NCBI GenBank assembly: GCA_025331125.1
Contig: JAOALB010000142.1
Span: 1-64,000 of the forward strand
Length of the DNA: 64,000 nucleotides
Direction of reading: 5' to 3'
Origin: Mycogone perniciosa
Taxonomy: Eukaryota; Ascomycota; Sordariomycetes; Hypocreales; Hypocreaceae
Position numbers and translations under genes: made by a program. Every line of letters starts with the position of its first letter. Position 1 is the stretch's first letter. Below are positions 1-11,226 of this stretch, piece by piece. Under the pieces are notes generated by a model, which saw only the letters and a program-made list of their open reading frames with translations, ran no database searches and was not told where the DNA came from.

Positions 1-307
1 CCCCCCCCCCTTGACTAGAGAAAGAAGCAATTAACGCGCGGCGTCACTTGCAGGTCACGACAGCAAAACAAAACCACCGGTCTACAAGTTAGCTCTGGGG
101 AAGTAGCATATCAAATCTCCGAGCCAAGCTATCTGAGAGCAGGGACCCCTCCTGGCTCAGTGATCCTCGGTGGATAAGACCTCGTCGAGACCTGGTTTAA
201 ACATCGATTTGCGATTACATCTCGACTAAGACAAAGAGGGCGGCATTCTTTACCTCTTACCTCCTCGAGCAATCCCTCCCTAAAAACTTCCCTCTCCCGA
301 CAGCTTC

Positions 308-2824
308 ATGTCTGCTGTCAAGTTCCAGTCTCCGTCTTACAAACTCTTCGATGTGAGTCCAATCCCAGACCTTGTTCCAACATGAGCGGGATCACTGCTC
401 CATGCCATCTCGGACATGACTTCACCCTTCATGTGGTCCTTTGAAGAGACCCTTCATGGGGCTTTCCATGTTTCAGCCAGATAGATACAGGTCGACTGAC
501 ACGAAGGAATTCACAGCCGGGCTTCCACACCGACAAACCAATCATTGTTGGCGTGGACGACAGACTCGAGTCGCCCGAAACCCTGACCCTTCGGTACGAA
601 GAAGCCGTTCGAGAAGCAAACGGGGGAGACCTAGGCAGGGACTCCCTACCTAGTACTTTAGACATGGCAACCTACGGCAAGGCCCAGCTGCCGTCAATGA
701 GTGGTACGTTTGACAGAGATGCCATCCGATAGATATTAACACCACGAAAATCTTGTATCCGGGACCGGTGTGCAAACGATGGCGGAGGGAAATCGAGAGA
801 GTGTGCTGACCAGTCCGCCCTGTCGGCGTCGAACAGGCTACGACGCAACACGATACCAAGACACATCGTACGACCAATACCCTACTCAGTCATATTCAAC
901 ACAACAAACCGACAAGTTCGCACAATTGAACCAACAGTCGTTTGCTAACAACAATGCTGTTACTCAATATATGCCCACAGGGTCGACAGTACTCTCCTGT
1001 CAGCCTGCATCCGGCATGTGTGGTGCCAAAGTGTCCCTGAAATTTTCGTCACAATATGACCTCTTTAACATGTCGCCGATGCCCTGCGTTTTCTTGTTCT
1101 TTGGATCGGAGAAGTGTCTCGTGCAGGAACTCGTTCGAGATTCTCATGATAGCGACGGGTTTGTCTACTCATGCAATGCAGATGCACCGCAGCTTTTGGT
1201 CACAGGAAGCAGCAGCAGCAGCGTGCCTCTGTCATTGGTTATCGAAGGATCCCCCGGGGATGAGATCTCGAGGATGGGTGCTGGGACTTTTCAGTACTTG
1301 GAAGGGTCTGGGGATGACATCACGCGGACCGACAAGCTCCAGAAGCATGAGACTACAGCACCTGTCCTCCAGGTTGATCAGCCGAGTACCTCGCCAAAGA
1401 CCGTTGAGGCGCCGCCTCTACCATCCGTCGCGCCTACAAATACCTATGAGTACCCGTCTCAAAGCCAGTACGGCAATTCATTCACACAAAGCAATAGCGA
1501 TATGATTACGACATACCGAACCACGAGCTTCACTGATCCTCACTACCACAGGCGGGCAGCGCCAGGATGGAGTGGTTATGGGAGTACCTTGGCTGGCACC
1601 GGGAGAAGTTCGTCAACTCTTGATCACACAGGCATGTCGGGTCGACCTAGTTTGACACCACTGCCAATGCCGCCAGTTAACGGGACCCCACAACTTGTCC
1701 GAACGAGCACGATTGCCAATAGCAGCAATGGGTCCTACCACCCCATATCATTGTATACAAGCAAGGCCGTCCTGAAGATTAACGGTAAACTTGATACCAT
1801 GGCACAGAATTGGGCACAAGAAGAGTGGGATAACCGCCGTCGGATCGTCATGTTTCGGAAGTCACAGAGTGGCTCAACCTTGACGACCAGCTTCCGCGCC
1901 ATTCCCATCAACGAGAGACCCCCTAACAGCATATGCATCTCATGTATCTGGTGGGAAGAGAAGGCTGAGTGCTACGTCACATCGGTTGACACGATCCATC
2001 TGCTCGAGCAACTTGTTGCCTCGCCGAACCGATTCAGCGTTGAGGAGAAAAATCGAATTCGCCGCAATCTCGAGGGATTCCATCCCCTCACTGTATCCAA
2101 GGCTAAGCCAGAGAGTGAGGAGTTCTTTAAGATTATCATGGGTTTCCCCAACCCCAAACCCCGCAACATCGAGAAAGACGTCAAAGTGTTTCCATGGAAA
2201 ATCCTGGAACCTGCGCTCAAGAAGATTATCGGAAAGTATAGCGCCAGTCCGAGCAGCACCCTCCCCCCGGCGACCATAATGGCCCCCATGAGCGCAGCCC
2301 CTTACGCCACATTACCCACACCGCCAGGCCATAGCATGGGATCACAACCGGGCATGTCTTCACAGCACGCGGATCCTCACAGCCAGTATTCGGTACATTC
2401 AACTCACAGTACTGCACATCACGATGCCATTCCCTCACCCCGATCGCTGTCTAGTTCACAGCACTCATGGACTCCATACACGGCTGCTCCGGCGTACTCT
2501 GCTACCACGGCTCGCACGTTGAGCCCTAGCCTCCGCAACCTGAGCCCCCAACAACCACCTGCCATGCGCATAAACACAAACACGGCACAGCTACCGTCTG
2601 TAACAACATACGATACGCGAAATGTATCAGCAAGTGGTTATGGAAGCACTGGACTTCACACGCCTATTAGCCATCACCCGTCTACTGCAACACCACCGAG
2701 GTGGGATACCACCCCTGCAAGCTACGCCGATAATAGCTATCCAAGCCTAACAGCGCATCATGCACCAGGTGGGCAGTCGGTATATAATTCGTCTTCCTAT
2801 GGAGATGGTTCACACCGTGCGTGA
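308..2824 (+). CDS. medA: Medusa-type developmental regulator (MedA/Ren1/Acr1 family)
   Basis: Exons 308-352, 517-703 and 837-2824 join in frame to 739 residues; the donors are GTGAGT and GTACGT and the acceptors CACAG and ACAG. The protein has a conserved block at about residues 126-232 (contains SCQPASGMCGAKVSLKF), a long Ser/Pro/Tyr-rich linker, a second conserved block at about 389-545 (VLKINGKLDTMAQNW, then ICISCIWWEEKAECYV) and a low-complexity tail. This two-block layout is that of the medusa family: A. nidulans MedA, Fusarium Ren1 and Magnaporthe Acr1 are nuclear regulators of conidiophore morphology and spore formation. The first exon and the frame through 517-663 are my inference; a shorter start at 664 (MATYGKAQL) is the main alternative and also splices correctly at 703/837. 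Family assignment is firm, N-terminus less so. Confidence 0.85.
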
Positions 2825-4148
2825 GAGAATTCAGGGGCATGCCACGCGCCCTATGGCGACTTCTCTTGGAGCCCTCTGATGACCGGCGCCACGCACAACC
2901 AACCGTCCAATACCCTGTCTTGCGCACTGTCTCCCCAAGTCTCATAATGTTCCGTTCGACTCGTGAACACTCTGGGGAGGTCGCGCGGGTAAGTCAGGTG
3001 GCTAAAGTGTAAGCCAATGAGGGTCATGGGCGGGACACCACCCCTCCGATCTCAACTCCCGGCAGCCATCGACAAGCTTAATGGTGGTCTGACTGGGACT
3101 GCCTCCAAATTCTGGGCTTGAACGTTGGATACTCATGGTGCCGACTTTTTTAACACTTGTCGCCGCCTCATCCTATTGCAGAGAGATCAGGTCATTCGAG
3201 ATGGCAGACATTGTTAGACGGAGGGACCCTTCCATGCCGCGGCATCAACTGTCGATGGCTTTACGCACACCTCTAGAATCACGCACACGCGCGCTCATAT
3301 TCAGAGCACCATCACTACTAATCTGTTCATGACTACTTTTTGGAACGGTTATCAAATGTTAGACCATCAGGTCTGTGTTGGAATATTACAGGGAACCATA
3401 TATATATATATAGACGACAGCGTCACGAGGTTGAAACGCTGTGGGTTTTTTTTTTGTCTTTGTCAATGATGTGGGCTATAAGGTTTGAAGCGGCTTTGGG
3501 AATTCCTCGTTGTTTTTGGTTTATAAGTAGGCATTATACCCTTTTTTGTGTATGACATTTGTTACTATTTTGATCACTCTCGTACAATATGTATCCTGGG
3601 GCGGCTGGATGGGGGTTTGTGCTCTGTCGGTAATGACATTTATGGTCGGGGAGAACTGGGAATGGACATGGCGTCCATTTGGGGGGTGGGGATGCAATGG
3701 AATGAATGGTACATGGGAATTCCAGAAGGGAGGTGGCAAGCATGTGGATGATGGCTTATGATGGAATGGTAATAATAATAATCTCTCTATTTTGATGCAC
3801 TTACACTCGACCTTCAGACTGTGCTGAGCCATGTCCAAAGTGAACTCTCTGAATACACCAAACAAGCATGTCCAGTGTGTTGGGCGTACTCTCCAATAGT
3901 ACAGAGTAAATGAAGGTATGATGATGAAATCTTGCATTACAAAATGCGTCAACACCACCACTGTCTCACTTGTCACCGACAGAAGACTACGATCTAGACT
4001 CAGCACTGAGACCTTGGCTTGAACTTTCTTCTTGTACTATACAAATCAGTATCTAAACCTGAGTTCAACAGGCCAAAATCAGGTTTAGAGAAAGGCCGCG
4101 CTGCCCACCGCTTTTTATCGCTGCTATGTCGTCGTACGTATGCGTCTA
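2825..4148. other. Intergenic, medA 3' side to F-box gene 3' end
   Basis: About 1.3 kb between two convergent genes. It contains a short (TA)n run near 3403 and a T-rich run near 3450, consistent with a 3' UTR. Reading frames here are short and composition-driven; no conserved protein or RNA gene was recognised. Confidence 0.6.
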
Positions 4149-5315
4149 TCATTTCCCAACCTGTGAAATGGCTTCATTATCCCCAGACTCATGCGGTCCC
4201 AGACTTATGTGATCCCCCTGACTTGCCGCTATGAATGCCTGATAAATCCGACCGTGTTGGTGCACGATTGTTGGGCCCTCGCTCTGGGTATTTATCATGC
4301 CTGACGGTCCAATCCCAAGCTGGTGAATCTGCCACTGTAGGTCCAACGGAGACCCTTCCGTACCGAGGTCTTGCCAGACCTGTACGTAAATCTTGCTCTT
4401 CCTTACCGTGACGGAAAAGTCCGTCGGGCAACGGTTGCAGGCGCCGTGTTGCTCTTTGCCGTTTCTCTGTTTCAACGCCGTCTGAATCAGTGCCGACAAA
4501 CGGTCTGGCTGCCAGCTTAAGCGTAAATGACCCTTGAAAGACAAGTGCGGGCATATTCGTAAGCACTCTATCATAGGTTCTGATCCAAGACCATACGGTC
4601 TGTAGCTCCACGATGAATAGAGGAGATAGCGTCCCTGGACGATACGTGGTCTGGCCGTGAATATTATCCAGGTGGCAGGGGCGTTGAGTCTCATGCAGAA
4701 GTGACTGGTGGTGTATGGTGCCAACAACTTGCTGCGGTACATTGGGTAAATGTTGAAGCGTGTATACCTGAGGGCGAGTTGAACGTGTCGGTGCCGGAGT
4801 TGGTACTGGCCTGTGTCGGTCATGTGTAGCGGTTGCTGACTTCTTCCGCACGCAAGCAAGCAGGTGCCCGTTGGTGTGTCATCGGTCTGCATATGGTGTA
4901 GCCTTGCGCATCTTTCGCATAGCCATGAGTCACCCGAGTGGTAGGCCATTTCGGTCAGGTATTCCATGCGATCTGGATAGCTGAGATTGCTGATGAGATT
5001 GGAGAGATCATGGTGGAAACCATAATACATGGCCCTGTTCGTGCGGGCAAGGCAGACGCGGCTGGAGATTGAAAGAGGCTTGAAAATCATGTGGAAAAGC
5101 TCAGTCGGAAGCCCGAGGAGAAAACACTTTGAGGCCTCAGGGGGGATGGAAGGTGGTACAATTTCTTGTTTGGCATTGTGAAGAGTGACTGCGTTGAACG
5201 CATCACCTATTGGGTTCTGACGCTGCTTTTGGGAGGATATCTTAATCCAAAAAACCAGAATAAGGAGTGTGATGAGAGAGACATGAAGAATAAAGAAGAC
5301 ATTGGCATCGGCCAT
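4149..5315 (-). CDS. F-box-like protein with N-terminal membrane anchor
   Basis: Intronless frame of 388 residues starting at the ATG at 5315; the frame runs a little further upstream but without another ATG. Residues about 6-25 are a continuous hydrophobic segment (FFILHVSLITLLILVFWI) followed by a basic stretch, which predicts a signal anchor. Residues about 65-100 (LLGLPTELFHMIFKPLSISS, then RVCLARTNRAMYYG) resemble a fungal F-box-like helix bundle, a motif that normally bridges substrates to SCF ubiquitin ligases through Skp1. The remainder is Cys/Trp-containing and not recognised. F-box-like proteins of this size are an expanded, poorly characterised group in filamentous ascomycetes. The anchor suggests a membrane-tethered adaptor, which is inference. 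The gene lies about 0.2 kb downstream of the HET-domain gene on the same strand. Confidence 0.6.
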   Translation of the reverse strand: MADANVFFILHVSLITLLILVFWIKISSQKQRQNPIGDAFNAVTLHNAKQEIVPPSIPPEASKCFLLGLPTELFHMIFKPLSISSRVCLARTNRAMYYGFHHDLSNLISNLSYPDRMEYLTEMAYHSGDSWLCERCARLHHMQTDDTPTGTCLLACGRSQQPLHMTDTGQYQLRHRHVQLALRYTRFNIYPMYRSKLLAPYTTSHFCMRLNAPATWIIFTARPRIVQGRYLLYSSWSYRPYGLGSEPMIECLRICPHLSFKGHLRLSWQPDRLSALIQTALKQRNGKEQHGACNRCPTDFSVTVRKSKIYVQVWQDLGTEGSPLDLQWQIHQLGIGPSGMINTQSEGPTIVHQHGRIYQAFIAASQGDHISLGPHESGDNEAISQVGK

Positions 5316-5522
5316 AGTGATAATAGAGCTGAATAATGCTGGTAGCTGGTGGTGACTCGTGGGTCTTCCTCCAACCAAGGGCCAAAAGAGCGTTGCGAAG
5401 AGTTTTGAAACCTCTGAAACCGGAGCCCTGTCGCCAATATGAGGTCAAAATGGAAGAAAATCATAATAACGGTTGGAAAGAGCTGTTGAGGGTACCACGG
5501 CAGTCGCAGGGTTGAATGTCGA

Positions 5523-7865
5523 TTATACGATGGCAACAGCTCTCTTCTGTCGTGTCGCCTGCCACGCAGAGTTGCGATCTCCAGCAACATCAAACATTCC
5601 CAGCCTTTCATATGTGTTGCCGTTGCCCAGAGACTTGCGCAACACAAGACCGACATCCGCTTTCTGCCCTGTCCCGGTGATGCTCTTGTCTGTGCCAAAC
5701 TGGAAGCAGACCAGCTGGACCTTTGGCAAGTCTGATACATCATGGTCGAAGTAGACAGTCACTCCTGGAAGTGAGTTTTCTGCTGAGTAGCACTTGGATA
5801 GAAACGGCGTCTTGTTTCGAGGCCCGCTGCTATCGTCAGAAGGAGGAAGGAGATCGTCCTCGGATATTGTAATTTCAGCCGCCCATCCGAACAGCGTAAC
5901 TTGTCCACCAGAGACGCGGCCGAAACGATCTGCACTGGCGAGATTGGTAGAAGCACTTTGGATGGTGACTTCCAGTCCGCTCTTGACCCATTTCTCCTTG
6001 CCATCGGGGCCTACGATGGTCGTCCAGGCGCCGCTAAACCACGACTCTCCACAGAAGGATATCGGCCCATTGTAGGCAGTCCAGGACCACGACGGAATTC
6101 CCTCATCCACAGCTCTCGGTGGCCAGCTGTCTGGACTGACGGGTGTCTGTTCGACTGTCTTACTTGGGAACCAAGATAGGCCCTTGAGTAGATTGCTCTT
6201 CCATATCCCAGCTAAATACACATCCTCTGCGGCATGCCATTGAGCAATGACAGCAGCAATACCTGATATAGCAGGTAGTTTGTCAGTTCTCACAGAGAGA
6301 TTCTTTCCAGAGTAAGTCTCAGCGATCTTATCCCACTTATGCGCCTTTTGTTTAACGCCTGTTTTGGCATTGGAATACGTGAAAAGCTCCTGGTCATCCA
6401 ATACTCTGAACCGCGAGAGATGCGGCGCCAATTTCTCGTTGGTGTTTTTCGACTCGAGTTCTAGTTCGTCCTCACTCGCCGTGCATTCACGACATTCCCA
6501 GAGCAGCCTGTCACGCGTAAAGTGCAGCAGTCTAGGTGAAAGTTCGCGCTCCTGCAGGCACCAGCCGCGGGAGAAGACAGCTCCGTGTTGAAGCGATTTG
6601 ATCCATGGACCGAAGTTTGGGTAGATTGTTACTTCAGCTTCGGAGGGGTCATCGGGGAAGCGTCCGAAAATGATATCCATGATGCTACTCCGTTCATAGG
6701 GGAGGTTCCTGTTGGTCAGCGTGAGCTTGCAAGGCTGGATTTTGTCGACGTCTCGGGGTAGAAAGCAGCCTCCATCTCCATCAGGTGAATCGGATGCCTA
6801 GATTTTGATAAGTAAGGGAGACCAGAAACCCTTTTTAGGAACATTAAAAGGCTTGAAGCTTACTGCGATGGTGCAATGGGCCTGGGAGTAGATCAGATGC
6901 ATCCTACTGCATTCTGCAGTAAAGTCGTCCTTGTCATCCTGGATGATGCAGAGGGAGTCTATCCAGAGGTACTGGAAGCCCATTCGGTGAGTAACTTCCA
7001 TTGCTTCAGTGAAAGTTTTGGGCAAGTTGGCGACATTGAGCTCCTCAAGATGAGCTGTCAAGTTCTCCTTTGTTGTCTTGGGGACTTCCTTTCCGCGATC
7101 CGTACCCCAGCAATGACTTAGGGCGAAATACCGGGTGTTCTGAACATCCATATCTTGATTAGACGTGATTACAAGCCTTGGGTGAATAACTCCATTCTCA
7201 TCGCCGTTCAGGTGGACAAGCCTTGTGGGGAGGACGGCTTCTTGAGTTTGTTGGCAGAATTTGTGCTCTTTGGCGCATGTGTCCAGCCACTTATTGGCCA
7301 TGACAAAATTCCCTTCACAGTCCGCTGTGCTGTTGACAATATCTAATCCGTTTTAGAACTTCAATTCTTCTCCCGCCCCCTCGAGGTGAGGTAACTTACT
7401 GCGACACTCGCCGTATCCCAAATCCTTGAGCTCCCAGTACACCCCACCAGTCCGCTGTCCATCCGAGATGACCATTTTGCCCTCTTCTGTAACCTTCATT
7501 GCGATGCCATCTGGAAAAGGGTATCCCGACTGTCGGGGAGCATGAAGCAGCATGTTATGGCCCCTGCCCATGAATTGTTTGGTAGCCCAGAGCGGCTCCG
7601 CTCTATCGAGGACTCCCGAGATGATGGCACATAGCACACAGCCAGCTACGACCGATTGAGAGAGTTTGTCAAGGCCATCGGTGCCTTCGAAGAGCATGTA
7701 TGCTCCATGCCATGCTTTTCCGTCTTTGAACCTCGTGGCCTTGGCCTGAAGAGGGAGGAACAGGTCCAGAGGGATGGCTGAGCAGGCTGAGCAAATCATA
7801 CTTGCAATTGGCGTCGTGCCTGAATGTCCCAGGTTTAGATTCAAGAAATTAAATCTCTCATACAT
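5523..7865 (-). CDS. Heterokaryon incompatibility (HET) domain protein
   Basis: Three exons, 7865-7400, 7342-6864 and 6797-5523, joined by introns of 57 and 66 bp with GTAAGT/GTAAGC donors, give 739 residues from the ATG at 7865. An ATG at 7799 (MICSACSAIPLDLF) is an equally good start and resembles the usual HET N-terminus with a CxxC pair. The HET domain spans about residues 225-390 and shows its three signatures: YFALSHCWG, WIDSLCIIQDDKDDF and RGWCLQERELSPRLLHF. The C-terminal part carries the usual SWSWTAYNG-type conserved tryptophan region. HET proteins mediate nonself recognition and cell death after hyphal fusion, or unassigned immune-like responses; the partner of this one cannot be told from sequence. 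All exons are open, so the gene looks intact, unlike the adjacent dynamin-like pseudogene. Confidence 0.88.
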
Positions 7866-8789
7866 CAGGCCCTTCAAAAGAAGCCGAATTCAGGGAGTTT
7901 ACGGGGGATGGGCTGTGGGGTGGCTATGCTCAACTTATATGGCAGATCAACAGTTCAGCTCATCAGCCCCGCAATGAAACTAATGACGTTTGGGAATGGA
8001 CGTCGCCTCGTGTTTCTAGATGTTTCACCTGGAAGGCAGGGAATCGAAAAGAACCAATGGTGACGTCTAGATAGAATTGTTAATTGGGCGGCCATTGAAC
8101 AGTTCCTAATGGCAGTGTCGCCGCTCAAGGGCGTAGCACTTATTATCGATCTGCCAACATGAAGGTGCTAGCTTCAAAAAAAGAGGCGTCATCTTTTGGT
8201 AAGAGAGCATTATGGCATCGAAAATAATGGAATTCGTTGTCAAAGGCCGGATGCTGAGAGACATGTGCAAACAACTAGTATCTTGGACCTCCGGGCATCG
8301 TGCGATAGTACTATATAATTAAGGTGCTGCATTCTGGTGTTTCTTTGTTATGCTCCAATTTCTAGAGCTACATGAGATATTAATACACGATTGGACAAAT
8401 GTCTCGATATTAATTTGTTAATCACGTTGGTTGGAGACGCTCGCTGCTTCAGGGACATCCGTTTCATCAGCAAAACTGGAAGCTGATGCTCACCACCTAC
8501 GTGTTTTTACGACCAGCTTTTATGCATGGATTTTTTGGATCATGGCTTCCTCTCGGTAGTTCGTTTATTGACCAAATCTCGGGGCTAAATAGGATGCATT
8601 TATTTCATCCATCTCCTCTCATCAACGATCTTTTATTGTGGTGCATGCGCGCCTTGATGATCAATCCAGTTCCCCCCAAGCAATCTCCTTCGCGACTTCG
8701 ACGGTTAGATCCCCCCTTCACTCGCTTCATCGCTTGAATCCTCTGAATTCAGAGCCCTTCGCTGTCAGCCATGGTACAAGTCTCCCACC
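7866..8789. other. Divergent intergenic region, HET gene to dynamin-like pseudogene
   Basis: About 0.9 kb, relatively AT-rich, with only short frames. It holds the upstream region of the HET gene and of the decayed dynamin-like gene. I recognise no conserved element. Confidence 0.5.
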
Positions 8790-10672
8790 ATGGAACTGCT
8801 GAACCCGCTGCTGCTGAACAGCCTCATAAATGCCGAATCAAAGGTGTTATTTGAAACTGTTTATAGCCTTCGAAAGCTAGGGTTCACTCAACCCGTCCCT
8901 AGAGCCTGGATCATTGTTGTTGGAGGAGAATCGGCTGGCAAGTCATCTGTCCTTGAGGCAATCTCTCATCTGAAATTCACCAACGAACGCCTACGTACCC
9001 GACTCCCCAACGAGGTCGTCCTGAGAAAAGCCCCCGAAGTGGCTGTTAATGTCGAAATCAAGTTCACTGGAGATGGCTCTGGGTGAGTAAATGGATCCAT
9101 TCAGGCACTTGAAGAGACTGCCAACCTTGAAAACCTGCCAGAAATCATCGAGCAGGCGGCCAAACACATGGGACTTGAGGAAGACAGCTCAAGTGGCTTC
9201 TCCAACAATATTTCGCGCATTGAGGTTCTTGGCCCTGACATCTATCGTATCACAATTGTTGACTTGCCCAGCTACTCTTATTTCAGCATGACGGAGCAGC
9301 CTATAGAAACGAGTGCGTTCAACCTGCCCATAGATTCTCAGCCATGATCAGCCTTGCTTTTCGTTCGCATTTGTTGTGGAGCCCATCTGATGCTCAAGAC
9401 CTTGCAGAGCCTTGTGATAGGGATGCGAGAGAGGATATCTTCTTCCAGGACTCAGTTTGGTCGTTTGTGTCTTCAAATCATAAAGGCTCCAAAAGCCTGC
9501 GCAAGAAGTTGAGCAATATGCTGCTGAATCACATTCAGAGAAGCTTACATGGCCTTACGGCGAATGTCGATTTTCGTCTCGGTGTTGAACGTACTCGGCT
9601 GAGTGATTATTGCACACCACTTACCAGATCTGACGAAATTCGTAAATACTCGGTTGGAATTGCAGGAAATTCCCAGCATATGGCACGCGATGGTGTTGCT
9701 GGAAGATATAGCGATCCTTTCTTCAAGGGCCGGTTTACGGATAGATTGATATCGGACCCAGGGATATTGAGGGCGAAACTGCGCACACTCTGAATGATGC
9801 CTTTGATTTGGCGCTTTTGAAGAGAGGTGCCACCTATAACATTTATAAAACCATTCGTGGGATTCCAGACAAATGCAGGGATGTCCCTGAACATGTCCTC
9901 AGGGTGCTTCACCAGTACGGCAGCATCTCGGATCCCGAGCCAACATCGGAGCTGAGCTATCAAGGCCAAGTTCAGTCAGCTTGAGTTGGCCGCTCAGGGA
10001 GGTGAGCTCTCGATTTCAGGAAACCGAAACTTGATGGTCACTTTCTTCAAGATGCTCATGGGTCCATAGAAAGGCATTGTAGAATGCCATTTTGTCCTAA
10101 CCAAACATGCAGCCAGGCAGTTCATTCAGGAAGTACTCGAATATGTGATTGGAGTGGATGAGAGAACATTGGAATTCGTTTTGCGGAACTGTGTTGACTC
10201 GTTATTCAAGAAGAAGACAGCCATTTTACAGGAAAAGGCAGAAGAACTTCTCCCTACCTACACCGCTGGCTATGGGGTTCGGCTGGTGACGGATTCTCTA
10301 TCTGGATTATCAGGAATGGCCCTATCTCACCTGGTGGATGCTGGGTGAGCTTCTGCTGGAGTTGGGAGGAACAGCTGCAGCTGACAAAGGGGCTCCATCA
10401 GTTTGACGGAATCCGATATGCATTGCTCCACACCAAACCAGTTGAGAAGGGTTATCTCAGTCCAGAGGATGTTTTCGACATGGCAATGGAATGTTACGAG
10501 ATAAGAGAGCTGGGATAATTATTGCTTTTCGTTGCTCTCCTGAGCGAAGAGATTCTGGGAGAACTTGCCGGCGAGTCAGAAGAGGTCGAGCTAGAGAGGC
10601 AAGCAACCCAAGGCAAGATCAAAGTGCTGAATGACGCACTACAGGTTTGTCGAAAATACCTAGCACCAAGGG
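8790..10672 (+). pseudogene. Decayed dynamin-like GTPase
   Basis: Pieces of a fungal dynamin-like GTPase lie in order on the plus strand but in different frames. The first frame (8790-9083) has the P-loop GGESAGKSSVLEAI. It ends at a TGA (9084-9086) after which the same frame continues in homologous sequence to the G3 region, here DLPS instead of the usual DLPG. The following segment that should hold the TKxD (G4) motif is missing. Homology resumes in another frame with REDIFFQDSVW and LRKKLSNMLLNHIQRSL, then the stalk (10145-10345, VGVDERTLEFVLRNCVDS), and a GED-like tail up to about 10672 (ILGELAGESEEVELERQ). At least one nonsense codon, one internal loss and several frame changes mean no full GTPase can be made. 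Intact relatives remodel membranes or belong to the Mx/OPA-like expansions of filamentous fungi. Sequencing error cannot explain the loss of G4. Confidence 0.8.
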
Positions 10673-11149
10673 TAGGTGAGATGAATCAGATCCCTTGAAG
10701 ATTGAGGAGGAGACGGGGATGGAGCTGATGTTTGACTGCCATCTCAGTTGTAAAGTGTTAGTAACGGACTGAGTATTAACGATTACGGAAGATGTCACAG
10801 TTGCTTGAAACACTGTATATAATATAGCGGCACATGGGCTATTCTAATTGACGTCAATCAGTTTTGTTGGATCAAAAAGAGAAATGCCCCTTTTATGTTG
10901 ATTCAGGGGATGCTCAAGTGAAGTCAAGTCCTACAGTGAGTTGAGGCCTGGAACGTCCCGAGGCTGGGCGCTGTACAACAACGTCACAGTGGAGCGCCCG
11001 CTAATTCGCAGCAAAAAAGAGCCCCAACAAATTTGGACTGCTGGCTAGTACTCGTACATATTACCACTACTATCAAAACAGTCCATAGCATTGGTTATCG
11101 AATCGTCGCTCCAAGCCTACTGTTACACACCTGCAGTTGATTTGAGACA
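10673..11149. other. Promoter-side intergenic region of carbonic anhydrase
   Basis: About 0.5 kb between the pseudogene remnant and the carbonic anhydrase leader. No open frame of interest and no recognised regulatory motif. Confidence 0.45.
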
Positions 11150-11226
11150 ACCCCTCTTCTTTGACCCCTCCTCCTCTTCTCTCCTCTCTCCTCTCTCCTC
11201 TCCTCTTCTTCTCCTCCTTCACCCTC
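11150..11226 (+). promoter_or_regulatory. CT-rich leader tract before carbonic anhydrase
   Basis: An almost uninterrupted C/T stretch ends right at the ATG at 11227. Pyrimidine-rich tracts just upstream of the start are common at transcription start regions of well-expressed filamentous fungal genes, so this is probably the core promoter or 5' UTR. Inference from composition only. Confidence 0.45.

Noticed and set aside
1..10. Run of C at the window start considered as telomeric
   Set aside because: Fungal telomeres are TTAGGG/CCCTAA repeats; this is a short homopolymer.
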